Shown here piece by piece: positions 15,417 to 23,604 of a stretch of DNA of 42,907 nt. The stretch is from positions 1 through 42,907 of the IMG/VR virus record IMGVR_UViG_3300028376_000459. One strand, given 5' to 3'. The first letter of the stretch is position 1. The number at the start of each line of letters is the position of its first letter. Made by a program: the position numbers and the translations under genes. The stretch comes from a virus. A model generated the notes under the pieces. That model was not told where the DNA came from and did no database searches. It saw only the letters and a program-made list of their open reading frames with translations.

Positions 15417-16103
15417 TTACTCCATCCCCAACCGCATCGCAGTGGCAATCGTGATCGGACCATCGATATCCGCACTCGCTCCGGTTCCTAACCAGTAGGC
15501 CAGCAGGCTCCGGAATTTCTCCTGCTCTCCTGGATCGGCTTGATTGTAACGGCAGGCATTAAGAAAGTCGCGGAGGTGCTGATCCTCCCGCAGCTCCGCC
15601 ATCTTGACCGGCCGCTGCCAGAAGTCGACCGGCATCGGCTGGCCCAGCACCCCACAGCAGTCGGTCAGCCGCAGGACGAAGTCCTGCAGCCCCTGAGGTC
15701 CCGCCAGCACCAACCGCTGAGGCTGCTGATCGAAGAGGTTCCCGGTCCATTCCCCTTTGAAGGTATTGAGCAAGTAGGCCCGCACCGCCAGGCTAACCGG
15801 CAGCTTGTTGGTATCCGGCGTCCGCCGCGGCAGCTTGAAAGCCACCACCTTGCCCAGCTCAGGGATGGCAATCCGCACCGAGAGTAGATCTCGATTGAGC
15901 TTGTCAAAGTCGTCGACCGAGAGCTTCTCCGCCTCCAGAGCCGCCAGGTACTCCGCATACTCCGGCAGGCAGTTCTCGATGGTCAGCTGAGCTGCCTGCT
16001 CGCTCTGCTTGTCCTCTTGCAGCAACTGCTGGACCCATTCAGCCCGTGTCAGCTCCGCTTTCTCGGCGACCGAAACGTACGTCCAATTGATAAAAACATA
16101 CAC
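15417..16103 (-). CDS. Unknown 228-residue protein
   Basis: The start is a GTG at 16103 with AAAGGA about 10 bases upstream. The protein is mainly helical at the N-terminus (LTRAEWVQQLLQEDKQSEQA, YAEYLAALEAEKLSVDDFDK). A middle with strands follows (VRIAIPELGKVVAFKLPRR, RLVLAGPQGLQDFVLRLTD), then a C-terminal helix with Ala-rich end. The length and composition recall small phage tail-assembly chaperones or head-completion proteins, but there is no decisive motif. It sits directly after the gene ending at 16118. Confidence 0.6.
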   Translation of the reverse strand: MYVFINWTYVSVAEKAELTRAEWVQQLLQEDKQSEQAAQLTIENCLPEYAEYLAALEAEKLSVDDFDKLNRDLLSVRIAIPELGKVVAFKLPRRTPDTNKLPVSLAVRAYLLNTFKGEWTGNLFDQQPQRLVLAGPQGLQDFVLRLTDCCGVLGQPMPVDFWQRPVKMAELREDQHLRDFLNACRYNQADPGEQEKFRSLLAYWLGTGASADIDGPITIATAMRLGME

Positions 16104-16117
16104 GAAATCGTTATCCT

Positions 16118-17323
16118 TTACGGGGTGATGATCTTCCGGGACAGAGCCATGTGAACCTCGTCCACCGGCACTTCGGCCACCATCGCCGTGCCGACATGGA
16201 TCTGGTAGTACGCCCCTTGCTCGTCATCCCGGTCGACCCGCTGGGCCGTCACCCCTCGCAGCACATTATGCGTCCGCAAGGTGGTGTACTCCGACTGATG
16301 CAATTCGTTGTCCTTGAGATGCCGCGGCAGAGGCACCCCGCCGATCAACAGGCAGCCCGCCTTCTTGCACCACTGCTTGAGTTTCTTCTGGGCCTCGTTG
16401 ACCCGGGAAACCAGTGGCATGAACGAGGCGTCATTCCCGGCATGAGCCACATCGTCAATCAGCAGCAAGTCCATGGGTTCCTGGAGGGCCGGCTGGATCC
16501 GTGAGATGTAGAGCCGCTGGAACTCGTTGAAAGAGGTCGCGGCCTTCTCCCAGCCCTTTTCCGGCACGTACTCGAACCGCTCCAGTCGCTGGGCCGGTTT
16601 GTTTCGTGTCAGATGCACCGCTTGGTAGACGTTGCTGTACTCTGCGTCCACCACGCCAGCGGCCAGCCGATTCAGCACCCACTGTACCGCGGGCTGCCAA
16701 CCGATCAGCAGGACCGATTGTTGTCGCTGCAGCTGGTCCTGTGGTTCCTCTTGCTGTTCCGGGAAGATCGCCATCTGTACATTGATCGGTCGCTGAACCC
16801 GTCGCTCCTCCTCGTCCCGAGCGTGCTGCTTGTTCTGCTTGTCCTGCTGCTCGTTGTGCTTGGTGACCGTGTCTTGAATCCAAGGGATCACCGTCTGGAC
16901 CAGGCCCCGCAGCAGCTGATTCTCGTCGAAGGGCTGCTGGGCCTGAGTGGCCGCCGAGTTGATCAAGATCTCCTTGAACAGCACCTGCTGCTCGTTGGTG
17001 AGTCCTACCGTTTGACTATTCTCGAAGCGGACCACCTTCTTGAAGTCCGTCCGATCACAGAGTCGTTCCAGCTCGTAGAGGCACATCGCATAGAGCTGAC
17101 GGGAAGCCAACATGCCGGAAAGCAGCAGCTGGTAATCAACGTTCTCCTGGGCCAAATGATTGGCTGCCTGGGCTGCGACCTCCAACTCGCGAGCCTGTCG
17201 CTGCTGTTCCTCCGTGGGGGTCGCCGTGGCCGCTTCCGCGGCCGGTGAGGACTGCTCCTCCTGCTCGATCGCTTCCTGCAAGGACTCCTCGACCGACTCC
17301 TGTGGGGACTGTTCCTCAGCCAT
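16118..17323 (-). CDS. Possible RecA-fold ATPase with degenerate P-loop
   Basis: The product is 401 residues from the ATG at 17323 (a GTG one codon earlier is also possible) with SD AGGA. Residues 1-180 are Gln/Glu-rich helices, probably coiled coil. Residues 205-335 have alternating strands and helices: SVLLIGWQPAVQWVLNRL where a P-loop would sit but without GK[ST], then MDLLLIDDVAHAGND, a good Walker B-like strand with two acids, and KKAGCLLIGGVPLPRH, a sensor-like strand. This fits a RecA/AAA-like fold that may have lost ATP hydrolysis. A function in packaging or DNA handling cannot be decided. An 87-base gap upstream separates it from endonuclease VII. Confidence 0.55.
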   Translation of the reverse strand: MAEEQSPQESVEESLQEAIEQEEQSSPAAEAATATPTEEQQRQARELEVAAQAANHLAQENVDYQLLLSGMLASRQLYAMCLYELERLCDRTDFKKVVRFENSQTVGLTNEQQVLFKEILINSAATQAQQPFDENQLLRGLVQTVIPWIQDTVTKHNEQQDKQNKQHARDEEERRVQRPINVQMAIFPEQQEEPQDQLQRQQSVLLIGWQPAVQWVLNRLAAGVVDAEYSNVYQAVHLTRNKPAQRLERFEYVPEKGWEKAATSFNEFQRLYISRIQPALQEPMDLLLIDDVAHAGNDASFMPLVSRVNEAQKKLKQWCKKAGCLLIGGVPLPRHLKDNELHQSEYTTLRTHNVLRGVTAQRVDRDDEQGAYYQIHVGTAMVAEVPVDEVHMALSRKIITP

Positions 17324-17410
17324 CACTATTCCTTTCGCTTAAATTCCATTTTTTAACCGCCCGATTGGCGATTTGATCCTATCGAAATCCGACCAGGCCG
17401 TCGACAACGC

Positions 17411-17854
17411 TCAAGTCGCGATCAGCCACTTCCGGTAGAGTTTAGTTCGCTCGTGCTTGTTTTTGCAGGAAGCAATCTCCTCTTCGGGGATCTCCAACTC
17501 CCGCATCATTCGCAGCTGCTCTTCCTTGATGCTGTTAGTGAACCGCTTGGTCCGCTGTCGGGTCCCGGCCGGATGGAGCGGACCCTGCTCTTGTTCCAGG
17601 TAATCCGCCATGGCTCGTAGCACCTGCGATAGGTTCCACTCCCCGTTGACACAGCGTGTCCGGTAAAAATTCTCAATCTTCCCTAGCAGAGCATTGCCCT
17701 CTGAGGAAACCACTCCCCGGATTCGGCCCGTCCTGTGATCGTGATCGACCACTGGGATCAGATCCACATGCCCCAGCAACGGACAGATGGCGGGAGTATT
17801 CTCTTTGCGATAACGCGGCAGGTCCTTCTGAGAGACATAAGTCGGTTGCTTCAT
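17411..17854 (-). CDS. Recombination endonuclease VII-like resolvase
   Basis: The product is 147 residues from the ATG at 17854, two bases after the exonuclease stop. The frame continues upstream, but that is shadow. The His-Me finger core is clear: PVVDHDHRTGRIRGVV with the catalytic His/Asp set at 37-40, and GNALLG with Asn54 at the metal-binding helix. T4 endonuclease VII cuts Holliday junctions and branched DNA before packaging. The usual structural zinc site is altered. Before the core there is ICPLLG instead of a CxxC, and the following CNxC is replaced by SSEG, so the fold must be held together differently. The C-terminal half is helical and basic (LRMMRELEIPEEEIASCKNK) as in the family's dimerisation region. 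It sits next to the exonuclease and before the packaging genes. Confidence 0.8.
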   Translation of the reverse strand: MKQPTYVSQKDLPRYRKENTPAICPLLGHVDLIPVVDHDHRTGRIRGVVSSEGNALLGKIENFYRTRCVNGEWNLSQVLRAMADYLEQEQGPLHPAGTRQRTKRFTNSIKEEQLRMMRELEIPEEEIASCKNKHERTKLYRKWLIAT

Positions 17855-17855
17855 G

Positions 17856-18770
17856 CTAAACGGGTCGCTGGCGTCGCCGCCTCCTAGACTGAGAGAGGGT
17901 CCGAGATTTCCGCTTCGTGGGCGGGGTTTCCGGGGTCGGCTGGGGTACTCGCCCGGCAACTTTGTCAACCGCCCGCTCCATCGCCTGAGGCGAGGAGAAG
18001 GGATTCGTCTGCTGACGGTGTCGGGCGTGATACTCCTGCATCAACCAATGCACGCACCGGGCATCGAAACCAGCCGAATGTCGTTGTTCTTCCTGGATGT
18101 CATATTTTTCCAGGATGCCATATTCCGTCAGGATATCATCCATCTTCCATTTGCAATTGGGCAACTGAGCGTGAACGATGCGGTGGAAATAAGCCTTCGG
18201 GGTCTCCCGAGCTGTCGGCAGCACGATCCCGCGGAAGTTGTGCAGGTCCGAACCGGGGGGAGACTGCCAGACCTTGGTCGCCCGGAAGATCCCGCCCACA
18301 TCGATGTACCGGTTCTCCGGGAGCTCAAAGGATTTGTCGAGATACCGCTGGAACATCCCGTTGAGCATCCGCTCATCGGCAGTATGTCCATTCTGAGCTA
18401 CGAAGCAGAGCCCTCGCTGGTCCCAGATTCGGAATAGCTGCTCGTAGAAGCCCAGGGCCTTGATCGGATCGATTCCACGGGTCCGCACGTAGTTCGGCAG
18501 CAACTTCCAGCCGGGACCGACACGGGACCGCATCGTCTTCAGCTGATAATCCAGCCGGCCGTGATCGACCCCGGGAAGCTGGAAGCAATTGAGCACTAGG
18601 TTTAGCTGGTCAACCACTCGGCCGTCTTCCACCATCGTGTGCCCGATCTCCACCACGTAATCCTTTTTGTGGCTTCCCCCGCTGTACTCGGTATCGAAAG
18701 TCAAATACGTCTGCGGAAAACTTCCTCCCATACGTGATAGGAACGCGGCGTCCCATTGATTGATAATCAC
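17856..18770 (-). CDS. DEDDh 3'-5' exonuclease (DnaQ-like)
   Basis: The product is 304 residues from the GTG at 18770 (AAGG, 7 bases upstream). A TTG eight codons earlier overlaps the upstream stop and is the alternative. Exo I is YLTFDTEYSGG (Asp/Glu), Exo II is CFVAQNGHTADERML, and Exo III is HSAGFDARCVHWLM with the His and Asp of the DEDDh class. It should remove nucleotides from 3' ends of DNA or RNA using two metal ions. The C-terminal 50 residues are basic and disordered (TKRKSRTLSQSRRRRRQRP), a likely nucleic-acid-binding tail. The polymerase in this window carries its own proofreading domain, so this enzyme more likely acts in recombination, repair or nucleotide salvage. Confidence 0.8.
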   Translation of the reverse strand: MIINQWDAAFLSRMGGSFPQTYLTFDTEYSGGSHKKDYVVEIGHTMVEDGRVVDQLNLVLNCFQLPGVDHGRLDYQLKTMRSRVGPGWKLLPNYVRTRGIDPIKALGFYEQLFRIWDQRGLCFVAQNGHTADERMLNGMFQRYLDKSFELPENRYIDVGGIFRATKVWQSPPGSDLHNFRGIVLPTARETPKAYFHRIVHAQLPNCKWKMDDILTEYGILEKYDIQEEQRHSAGFDARCVHWLMQEYHARHRQQTNPFSSPQAMERAVDKVAGRVPQPTPETPPTKRKSRTLSQSRRRRRQRPV

Positions 18771-18790
18771 AAGCCTACCTTCGGTTGAGC

Positions 18791-19300
18791 TCAATCCGCT
18801 CGCAGACTCTGCAAGGCCTTGCGGATACGGATCTTGAGCATTTCAAATCGACGCCGGAACCAGGACATTCCCTGGAACCTGCGGAACCGTTCCGCGTGGC
18901 AAAGTAATTCATCGACCGATTCCAGCGGTCCTTCGCCTCCGATCGTTGATTCCCGCACCCCGGCGTACTGGATCCCGGCGTAGCAGGTTCCGATCATGGC
19001 CAGCACCGCCACCTGAGCCGCCGGCTCACAGTCGAAGAAGCCCGATTTGGTCATCCCTTCCAACATGCCCAACTGGGGCTCCGTCTTCCCGTAGGCCAGG
19101 TACTCACAGTAGGCCCCACAGGCCGCTCCCAGATCGTCCATGGTGATGCCCTCTCGCTTGAGGACCTCGTCCAACTCCGCCCACTTGTGGTCTTCCAGAC
19201 GTCCCGCCACCAACTCCATCACCTCCCCGAAGTTGTGGGCGACGTCACGGCTGGGGTTGTACAGACGCCGATCATCCGCTGACATACGTGCCTGCAGCAT
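18791..19300 (-). CDS. Unknown helical protein (169 residues)
   Basis: ATG at 19300 has SD AAGGA at 9 bases. Mostly helical, with an N-terminal acidic region (FGEVMELVAGRLEDHKWAEL), a central small-residue-rich region (AACGAYCEYLAYGKTEP, then AAQVAVLAMIGTCYAGIQY) and a basic C-terminal helix (FRRRFEMLKIRIRKALQSL). The central stretch is hydrophobic but not a convincing membrane helix. No family is recognised. It precedes the exonuclease in the same operon. Confidence 0.6.
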   Translation of the reverse strand: MLQARMSADDRRLYNPSRDVAHNFGEVMELVAGRLEDHKWAELDEVLKREGITMDDLGAACGAYCEYLAYGKTEPQLGMLEGMTKSGFFDCEPAAQVAVLAMIGTCYAGIQYAGVRESTIGGEGPLESVDELLCHAERFRRFQGMSWFRRRFEMLKIRIRKALQSLRAD

Positions 19301-19328
19301 GGATTCATTCCTTGAGTGGAGAAAAAGC

Positions 19329-20249
19329 CTAAAGGAGGTCTCGCACCTCGAAGGCACATTGTAAACAAAGTTCCGGATTGTCCTCTTCCAGCGGATCGAA
19401 GTACGCCTCCTTTTTGCACATCGGGCAAGTCCCTTTCGTGTAGGTCTTCCGATGTGTGCCCAAGGGGCAGTGATCCGTCCCGTAGATACAGGCGTGACAT
19501 TCCGGGGCCGTAGGGTAACCTTTCAGGCAGCGGGACTCATAACGGTCACGTCCCCGAATCAGCTCCCGATTGAAACTCATCGTACTGCCGGTATGTCCGA
19601 TCTCAAAGGCCACGGGTTCGTCGCCCGAGCGATGCGGATCCAGCAGCAACCAGCACCGCAGTCGATACATCTGCCGCACGTCGAGGTACAGCATCCGTCC
19701 CATTTGCTCGCCGCGGGAGTTGCGGCGGTGCTTGCCGAACCCGAAACCGTAACCCGAAGCGTTCCGCAGGGAGGTCAGATACCGCGTCTTGCGGGTCGAC
19801 CAGTGCTGCACCATCCGCCGGGGGACGATGCTACCGGCCTGAGATTGGAAGACGAAGCGGTTGTAGAACCGCCCCTCCCGCTTCAAGGCTCGAGCCTCCA
19901 TGATCTGTACGGGCACCCACTCGAAGCGGGTCTGCCGCTGCCAGACGCGAGCGGGTTCTTGGTCCCGCAAGGTCTCCAGGTTGCCGGCCAATCTCCAGCA
20001 GGTCTCAACCAACTGTCGGGTCGTCAGCTCTTTTTTAAGCAGATCCAGCACGCTGGCCTGGACGGTCGACCGCAAAATCGGCTGAGGCAGGGACTTGTGC
20101 AGCTTGTCCACGAATGCATGGAAGGTACCTGCCACCAACTTGCGACCGAGAAACTCAGTTAAGTCGCTGCTGAGTTGGTCCCTCTTCCGAAGGACGGTAT
20201 TCACGGAGATCCTCGGAATCGGAGGATGCTCCGGGATGGTCTGGGTCAT
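19329..20249 (-). CDS. Unknown protein with C-terminal zinc fingers
   Basis: About 306 residues from the ATG at 20249. This start overlaps the upstream gene by 95 bases, and a GTG at 20204 (GAGG upstream) would reduce the overlap to 50. The N-terminal half is basic and helical, and the middle has strands with many Arg residues (RMLYLDVRQMYRLRCWLLLD). The last 75 residues hold a dense Cys/His set: CHACIYGTDHC, then CPMCKK, then CLQCAF, enough for two zinc sites. The layout suggests nucleic-acid binding or a scaffold for protein contacts. No known family. Confidence 0.6.
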   Translation of the reverse strand: MTQTIPEHPPIPRISVNTVLRKRDQLSSDLTEFLGRKLVAGTFHAFVDKLHKSLPQPILRSTVQASVLDLLKKELTTRQLVETCWRLAGNLETLRDQEPARVWQRQTRFEWVPVQIMEARALKREGRFYNRFVFQSQAGSIVPRRMVQHWSTRKTRYLTSLRNASGYGFGFGKHRRNSRGEQMGRMLYLDVRQMYRLRCWLLLDPHRSGDEPVAFEIGHTGSTMSFNRELIRGRDRYESRCLKGYPTAPECHACIYGTDHCPLGTHRKTYTKGTCPMCKKEAYFDPLEEDNPELCLQCAFEVRDLL

Positions 20250-20700
20250 TGTCACTCTCCGACATCTGCTCAGGGGTGAGCTCACTGTCGATGTATTCGT
20301 TATGAACCCAGCGAACGAAGCGATCGCCGTCATCGTTAATGAACTCGTGCACACAGTTGCCGTTGGAGCTGACCCCTGTGTCAAAGTACCTCCAGCCAGG
20401 ATAGCGAAGGAAACCCTGCACTTGGCTGATCAACTCCTCGGCGAACACCGACCGCATCTCCTCCAGATCTCCGCCGGCGTTCAAGAACTCCGCAATCCCT
20501 TGCCAGACCAGCAATTTCCGTTTCAGCTCGCCAATGTCGACAGCTGTCGGCCGCTGACGAACCTCGATCACGGTCTGCCGGATCATCTCGCCTCCGGCAT
20601 TGAGCCCGAAATACAGGCTGGATCGCACTTCCCAGAGGGACACGACCGCGGCGTAGTAGCCGTCCTCGGGATCCATCTGACCCCAGTCAAACGTTTTCAT
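20155..20700 (-). CDS. Unknown 181-residue protein
   Basis: ATG at 20700 has a good SD (AAAGGA, 6 bases). The N-terminal part looks folded (DGYYAAVVSLWEVRSSLYFG, MIRQTVIEVRQRPTAVDIGE), the middle is helical, and about 50 C-terminal residues are acidic and Ser/Asp/Pro-rich, so likely disordered. That tail overlaps the start of the next gene in another frame. No family is recognised. Confidence 0.6.
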   Translation of the reverse strand: MKTFDWGQMDPEDGYYAAVVSLWEVRSSLYFGLNAGGEMIRQTVIEVRQRPTAVDIGELKRKLLVWQGIAEFLNAGGDLEEMRSVFAEELISQVQGFLRYPGWRYFDTGVSSNGNCVHEFINDDGDRFVRWVHNEYIDSELTPEQMSESDNDPDHPGASSDSEDLREYRPSEEGPTQQRLN

Positions 20701-20703
20701 GGA

Positions 20704-21117
20704 CTATCCTTTCAGTTCGGCGACCAGGCCAAAATAGGCCCGTGATCGCTGCTCATCGAGTCGGTGGCATTCGTGAGCAAGGGTGATAATCAGTCGCTCG
20801 ATCGACTCCCGGGAGGGAAGCTTCTCGAAGAACGCCGCCGATACCTCCAAGGCGGAAGCTACCAACAGGCTACCGTGAGTCAGGGTCAGCCCGGCCTCGG
20901 AACCCTCTGTCGTCTCCTTCTGTGGAGGCGTGGCAATCCCGAAGACGGAGACCCGGACCCCGTCACTGTTGGCCGTGGCCACGGAGTGGCTACCGTCCGC
21001 CGCATCGGTCAGTACGCAGTAGCGGTACCCGGGCCGCACACCGCGGAAAACGAAAGAAGGCTGTACCTGCGATTGCAGGTAAGGGGTTGCGTCGAAAACG
21101 TAGTATTCAAATTTCAT
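20704..21117 (-). CDS. Unknown 137-residue protein
   Basis: ATG at 21117 lies inside the 3' end of the upstream glycosyltransferase gene (11-base overlap) and has no SD of its own, so translation is probably coupled. The protein begins with strands (KFEYYVFDATPYLQ, YRYCVLTDAADGSHSVATAN), then a loop, then a helical C-terminal half with HECH (LIITLAHECHRLDEQRSRAY). HECH resembles part of a metalloprotease HExxH site but lacks the spacing. No family assigned. Confidence 0.55.
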   Translation of the reverse strand: MKFEYYVFDATPYLQSQVQPSFVFRGVRPGYRYCVLTDAADGSHSVATANSDGVRVSVFGIATPPQKETTEGSEAGLTLTHGSLLVASALEVSAAFFEKLPSRESIERLIITLAHECHRLDEQRSRAYFGLVAELKG

Positions 21118-21928
21118 AGCGGTAGATGCTTAATGAGAAGTTCTGATGGTCCAGCAACGGCTGGGAATTACCGTCTGCCCAAATATAGCGTTCGTCGTGG
21201 ACCCCCAGTCCCCGGCGACCTTTCCGGCCGCCCACGTTGATGTGCACCACCGGAGCCGAACGAGCAGATCGCTTCCGCATGCAGTCCTCACAGTGGCACT
21301 GCATGCCTCCTGTCAGCTTCCCCAGCGGCTCGTCTTGCTGGCGGAGCAGTTCCCCTAGGATCGAATCACCCCCGTTGTGGTAGAGATCCGGGAAGGGGTA
21401 ATCCCACTTCCGTAGGAACTCCGTCTGAGCGATCCACCACCCGCCGGTGATGAACTTGAACCGCGAACGGGCATTGAAGGGCTTGTTGCGAAACCAGGGC
21501 TGCTGGGCGATCACCTCGTGCTGCCTGCCTCGCCCCCTAATGGAGTGGATCGAGCCGATCTGACGGAAGTTCCGCGAGAGCTCCATCGCTTGATCCCACC
21601 AGGGCTTACCGACCTGCTCGTCGAGGTAGCTGTCGTCGTCGAACCACATGATCCGCTTCGCGATCTCTCGGTCACGAAACATCTGCCGCATCAGCGGGTA
21701 CTTCCCTGCGTTGAGACCCTCCGTGGGTTGGTACAGGTAAACCGGCCGCTGTCGCTTCTGCTCGGCCGCCCAGCGGTGCACGTAATCCTGGGTCCGGGAG
21801 TGCACAGCGTTCAACCCCAGCCGGATGTCCTGCACGTAATGGACGTCTCGCAACGAGTCGAGCAATCGCGTGGCCAGGTCCAAGTGATCCCCGTAGAGGA
21901 CCGCACAAATCGAAAACACGGGCTTCAT
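21107..21928 (-). CDS. GT2-like glycosyltransferase
   Basis: The product is 273 residues from the ATG at 21928 (GGAGA, 6 bases). The much longer open frame upstream runs through a terminator and the lysine-rich gene and is shadow. The enzyme begins FSICAVLYGDHLDLATRLLD, has a nucleotide-binding region and the metal site RIMWFDDDSYLDE (DDD), then FKFITGGWWIAQTEFLRKWD, where GT2 enzymes bind acceptor and catalytic acids, and a Cys/His motif near the end (MQCHCEDCMRKR). It would transfer a sugar using a nucleotide donor. It stands apart from the main glycan island and sits directly after a terminator. Confidence 0.7.
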   Translation of the reverse strand: MKPVFSICAVLYGDHLDLATRLLDSLRDVHYVQDIRLGLNAVHSRTQDYVHRWAAEQKRQRPVYLYQPTEGLNAGKYPLMRQMFRDREIAKRIMWFDDDSYLDEQVGKPWWDQAMELSRNFRQIGSIHSIRGRGRQHEVIAQQPWFRNKPFNARSRFKFITGGWWIAQTEFLRKWDYPFPDLYHNGGDSILGELLRQQDEPLGKLTGGMQCHCEDCMRKRSARSAPVVHINVGGRKGRRGLGVHDERYIWADGNSQPLLDHQNFSLSIYRYEI

Positions 21929-21939
21929 CACCGTCTCCG

Positions 21940-21989
21940 AAATAAAAACCGAGCCCTGGACCCACCCCAATAGGAGCCCAGGGCTCGGT
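21940..21989 (-). terminator. Rho-independent terminator
   Basis: A perfect 12-bp stem (21978-21989 with 21948-21959, ACCGAGCCCTGG on the plus strand) around an 18-base loop is followed on the minus strand by UUUUUAUUU. It ends transcripts of the lysine-rich-tailed gene before the glycosyltransferase. Confidence 0.85.
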
Positions 21990-22034
21990 GGGAGCCCAGT
22001 AGGGAAAGGAAGAAGACCTACCGGGCCGAACCGG

Positions 22035-23012
22035 TTAGGCCGTCGCCGCTTGTGAACGACGCGGACGCTTCCGCTGCTTGGCCGCCTTCTTACTCGGACG
22101 CTTCGCCGAAGCCAGCTTGGACGTCTTCTTGGCGGTCTTCTTGGCGGCCTTGCCGCTGGACGCCTTGGCAGCCTTACTGACCCGACGCTTCCCGGTCGGT
22201 CGGCTCTGCGGCGGTTCGCTCTCCGACTTGGCCTCCAGAGCCGCTTGACCTCGCTTGGCAATGACCTTCTGAGCCCGATCCCGCACCTTCTTCAGCTTGC
22301 TCGATGCAGACTGGATGTGCTGACCGGTCTCCTCCATCCGGGTCAAGGTATCCTCGACCCGCCGGAGGAAATCCTCGTCACACTCATCCGGAGCGATCTC
22401 CAAGAAAGCACCACCCAGCGGCTCGTCGATGGCCGTCACGTAGTTGTCCGTCTGCTGCACCGTGGTGAACAACTTCTGCAGCATCCCGTTCGGGGTCTTC
22501 GGCAGGGTCGGCTTGCGGCCGCCCTGCCGTGACACCTTGGATTCCCGCTTTCCCTGGATCTCCAGGGCCAGCTCGTTGGCACTCCAGGCGTGCTGCCGGA
22601 CCTTCTTGAGGACGGCCAGCTGGCGGTTGGGCTGCAGCTTCTGCAGTTCCTTGAAGTGACTCCAGGTCAAGAAGTTCCCGTTGCTGAGCGGCTCAGCGGA
22701 TTGCTCCTTGATGAATTCCCGATCGAAGGCCGCCGCCACGTTGCGAAGATCGTACAACGTGCTGGCCTGCAGGTTGCTGTGATTCCAGTACGCAGCCAGC
22801 CGCTTGATCTCCTGTCGACGCTGAGTCTCGTTGAGCTCCTCGTCTTCGTAGACAGTGTTGACCAGCATGCCGATGTCGTACTGGGTCAGCAGCATGACCT
22901 GAAACCCGGTGCAGAGCCGATTGGCTCCCTGGATTGCCGCCTCCTGAGCCACCGGTGTCATTTCATTGAGAATCTCGTCGCGTTCTTTCCGTGTCAATTC
23001 GGTGGTTGACAT
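22035..23012 (-). CDS. DUF1016-N-like protein with H1-like basic tail
   Basis: The product is 325 residues with ATG at 23012 and SD AGAAGGA. Residues 75-155 (YWNHSNLQASTLYDLRNVAA, then NFLTWSHFKELQKLQPNRQL and AWSANELALEIQGK) follow the pattern of the DUF1016 N-terminal domain, found with nucleases and DNA-binding proteins. The matching nuclease domain is absent. The C-terminal 85 residues are a Lys/Ala/Ser/Arg tail (KAAKASSGKAAKKTAKKTSK) like bacterial histone H1-like proteins, so tight nonspecific DNA binding is likely. A role in organising phage DNA or in transcription control is inference. A strong terminator follows. Confidence 0.6.
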   Translation of the reverse strand: MSTTELTRKERDEILNEMTPVAQEAAIQGANRLCTGFQVMLLTQYDIGMLVNTVYEDEELNETQRRQEIKRLAAYWNHSNLQASTLYDLRNVAAAFDREFIKEQSAEPLSNGNFLTWSHFKELQKLQPNRQLAVLKKVRQHAWSANELALEIQGKRESKVSRQGGRKPTLPKTPNGMLQKLFTTVQQTDNYVTAIDEPLGGAFLEIAPDECDEDFLRRVEDTLTRMEETGQHIQSASSKLKKVRDRAQKVIAKRGQAALEAKSESEPPQSRPTGKRRVSKAAKASSGKAAKKTAKKTSKLASAKRPSKKAAKQRKRPRRSQAATA

Positions 23013-23043
23013 GAGGTTTCCTTCTAAAATCTGGAATTTGCGA

Positions 23044-23604
23044 TCAGGGACTCCACACGAGCCCTTTCTTGAGATGGTCGATGAATCCGATGTACGGCTG
23101 CACGATCAGATTCATCTTGTGCGTCTTTCCGCCCTTGAACAGGTGGCAACTCGACTGCGGCGGAACAAACAACTCCCAGTCGCCATTGTGCAAGATCATC
23201 CCTTGCTGGAAACCTTTCCTCGGGAAAACCATTCCGATGGGAGTTCCTTTGTACAGATCTCCTAACTCCTCGAAGTGTTCTTCGTACTTCCGTACGAAAG
23301 GAAGACCTCGGAAACTGCGAAACCAGGCCGGATGGATCGACCGCTGATCCCGATGGATCGGTGGCTCATTGAGCAGAGGCTCAGCAACTAACCGAATCGG
23401 GAAATTCACGACTCGGTGGAAGTCGCTGAAAGTATAGCGACCTCCTACGGCGTCTGAAAGGATCTCCTTGCGTTGATCCTCCAGTTTCAGACGCCGCAGA
23501 GTCCATTCTACTCGGCTGGATTCCCATTGGTCGGCCCGCTCGCCAGCTTGCTCAAATCGCTCAATCTTGCCAAGCAGGGGATTCAAGGGATTCACGCCAG
23601 TCAT
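23044..23604 (-). CDS. Unknown 186-residue protein after the recombinase
   Basis: ATG at 23604 overlaps the recA-like stop as ATGA, so the two proteins are probably made together. The N-terminal half is charged and helical (LRRLKLEDQRKEILSDAVGG). The C-terminal half has strands and aromatic residues (GMILHNGDWELFVPPQSSCH, then KMNLIVQPYIGFIDHLKKG). No family is recognised. Coupling to a recombinase suggests a mediator or partner, similar in position to T4 UvsY, but there is no sequence support. Confidence 0.6.
   Translation of the reverse strand: MTGVNPLNPLLGKIERFEQAGERADQWESSRVEWTLRRLKLEDQRKEILSDAVGGRYTFSDFHRVVNFPIRLVAEPLLNEPPIHRDQRSIHPAWFRSFRGLPFVRKYEEHFEELGDLYKGTPIGMVFPRKGFQQGMILHNGDWELFVPPQSSCHLFKGGKTHKMNLIVQPYIGFIDHLKKGLVWSP

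Noticed and set aside
17324-17410. Possible terminator between endonuclease VII and the next gene
   Set aside because: Only a 4-bp dyad is present, followed by UUAAAAAA rather than a U-run.
21929-22261. Arg/Pro-rich N-terminal extension of the GT2-like gene
   Set aside because: It would read through a strong terminator and the lysine-rich 3' end of another gene. The ATG at 21928 has a good ribosome site.
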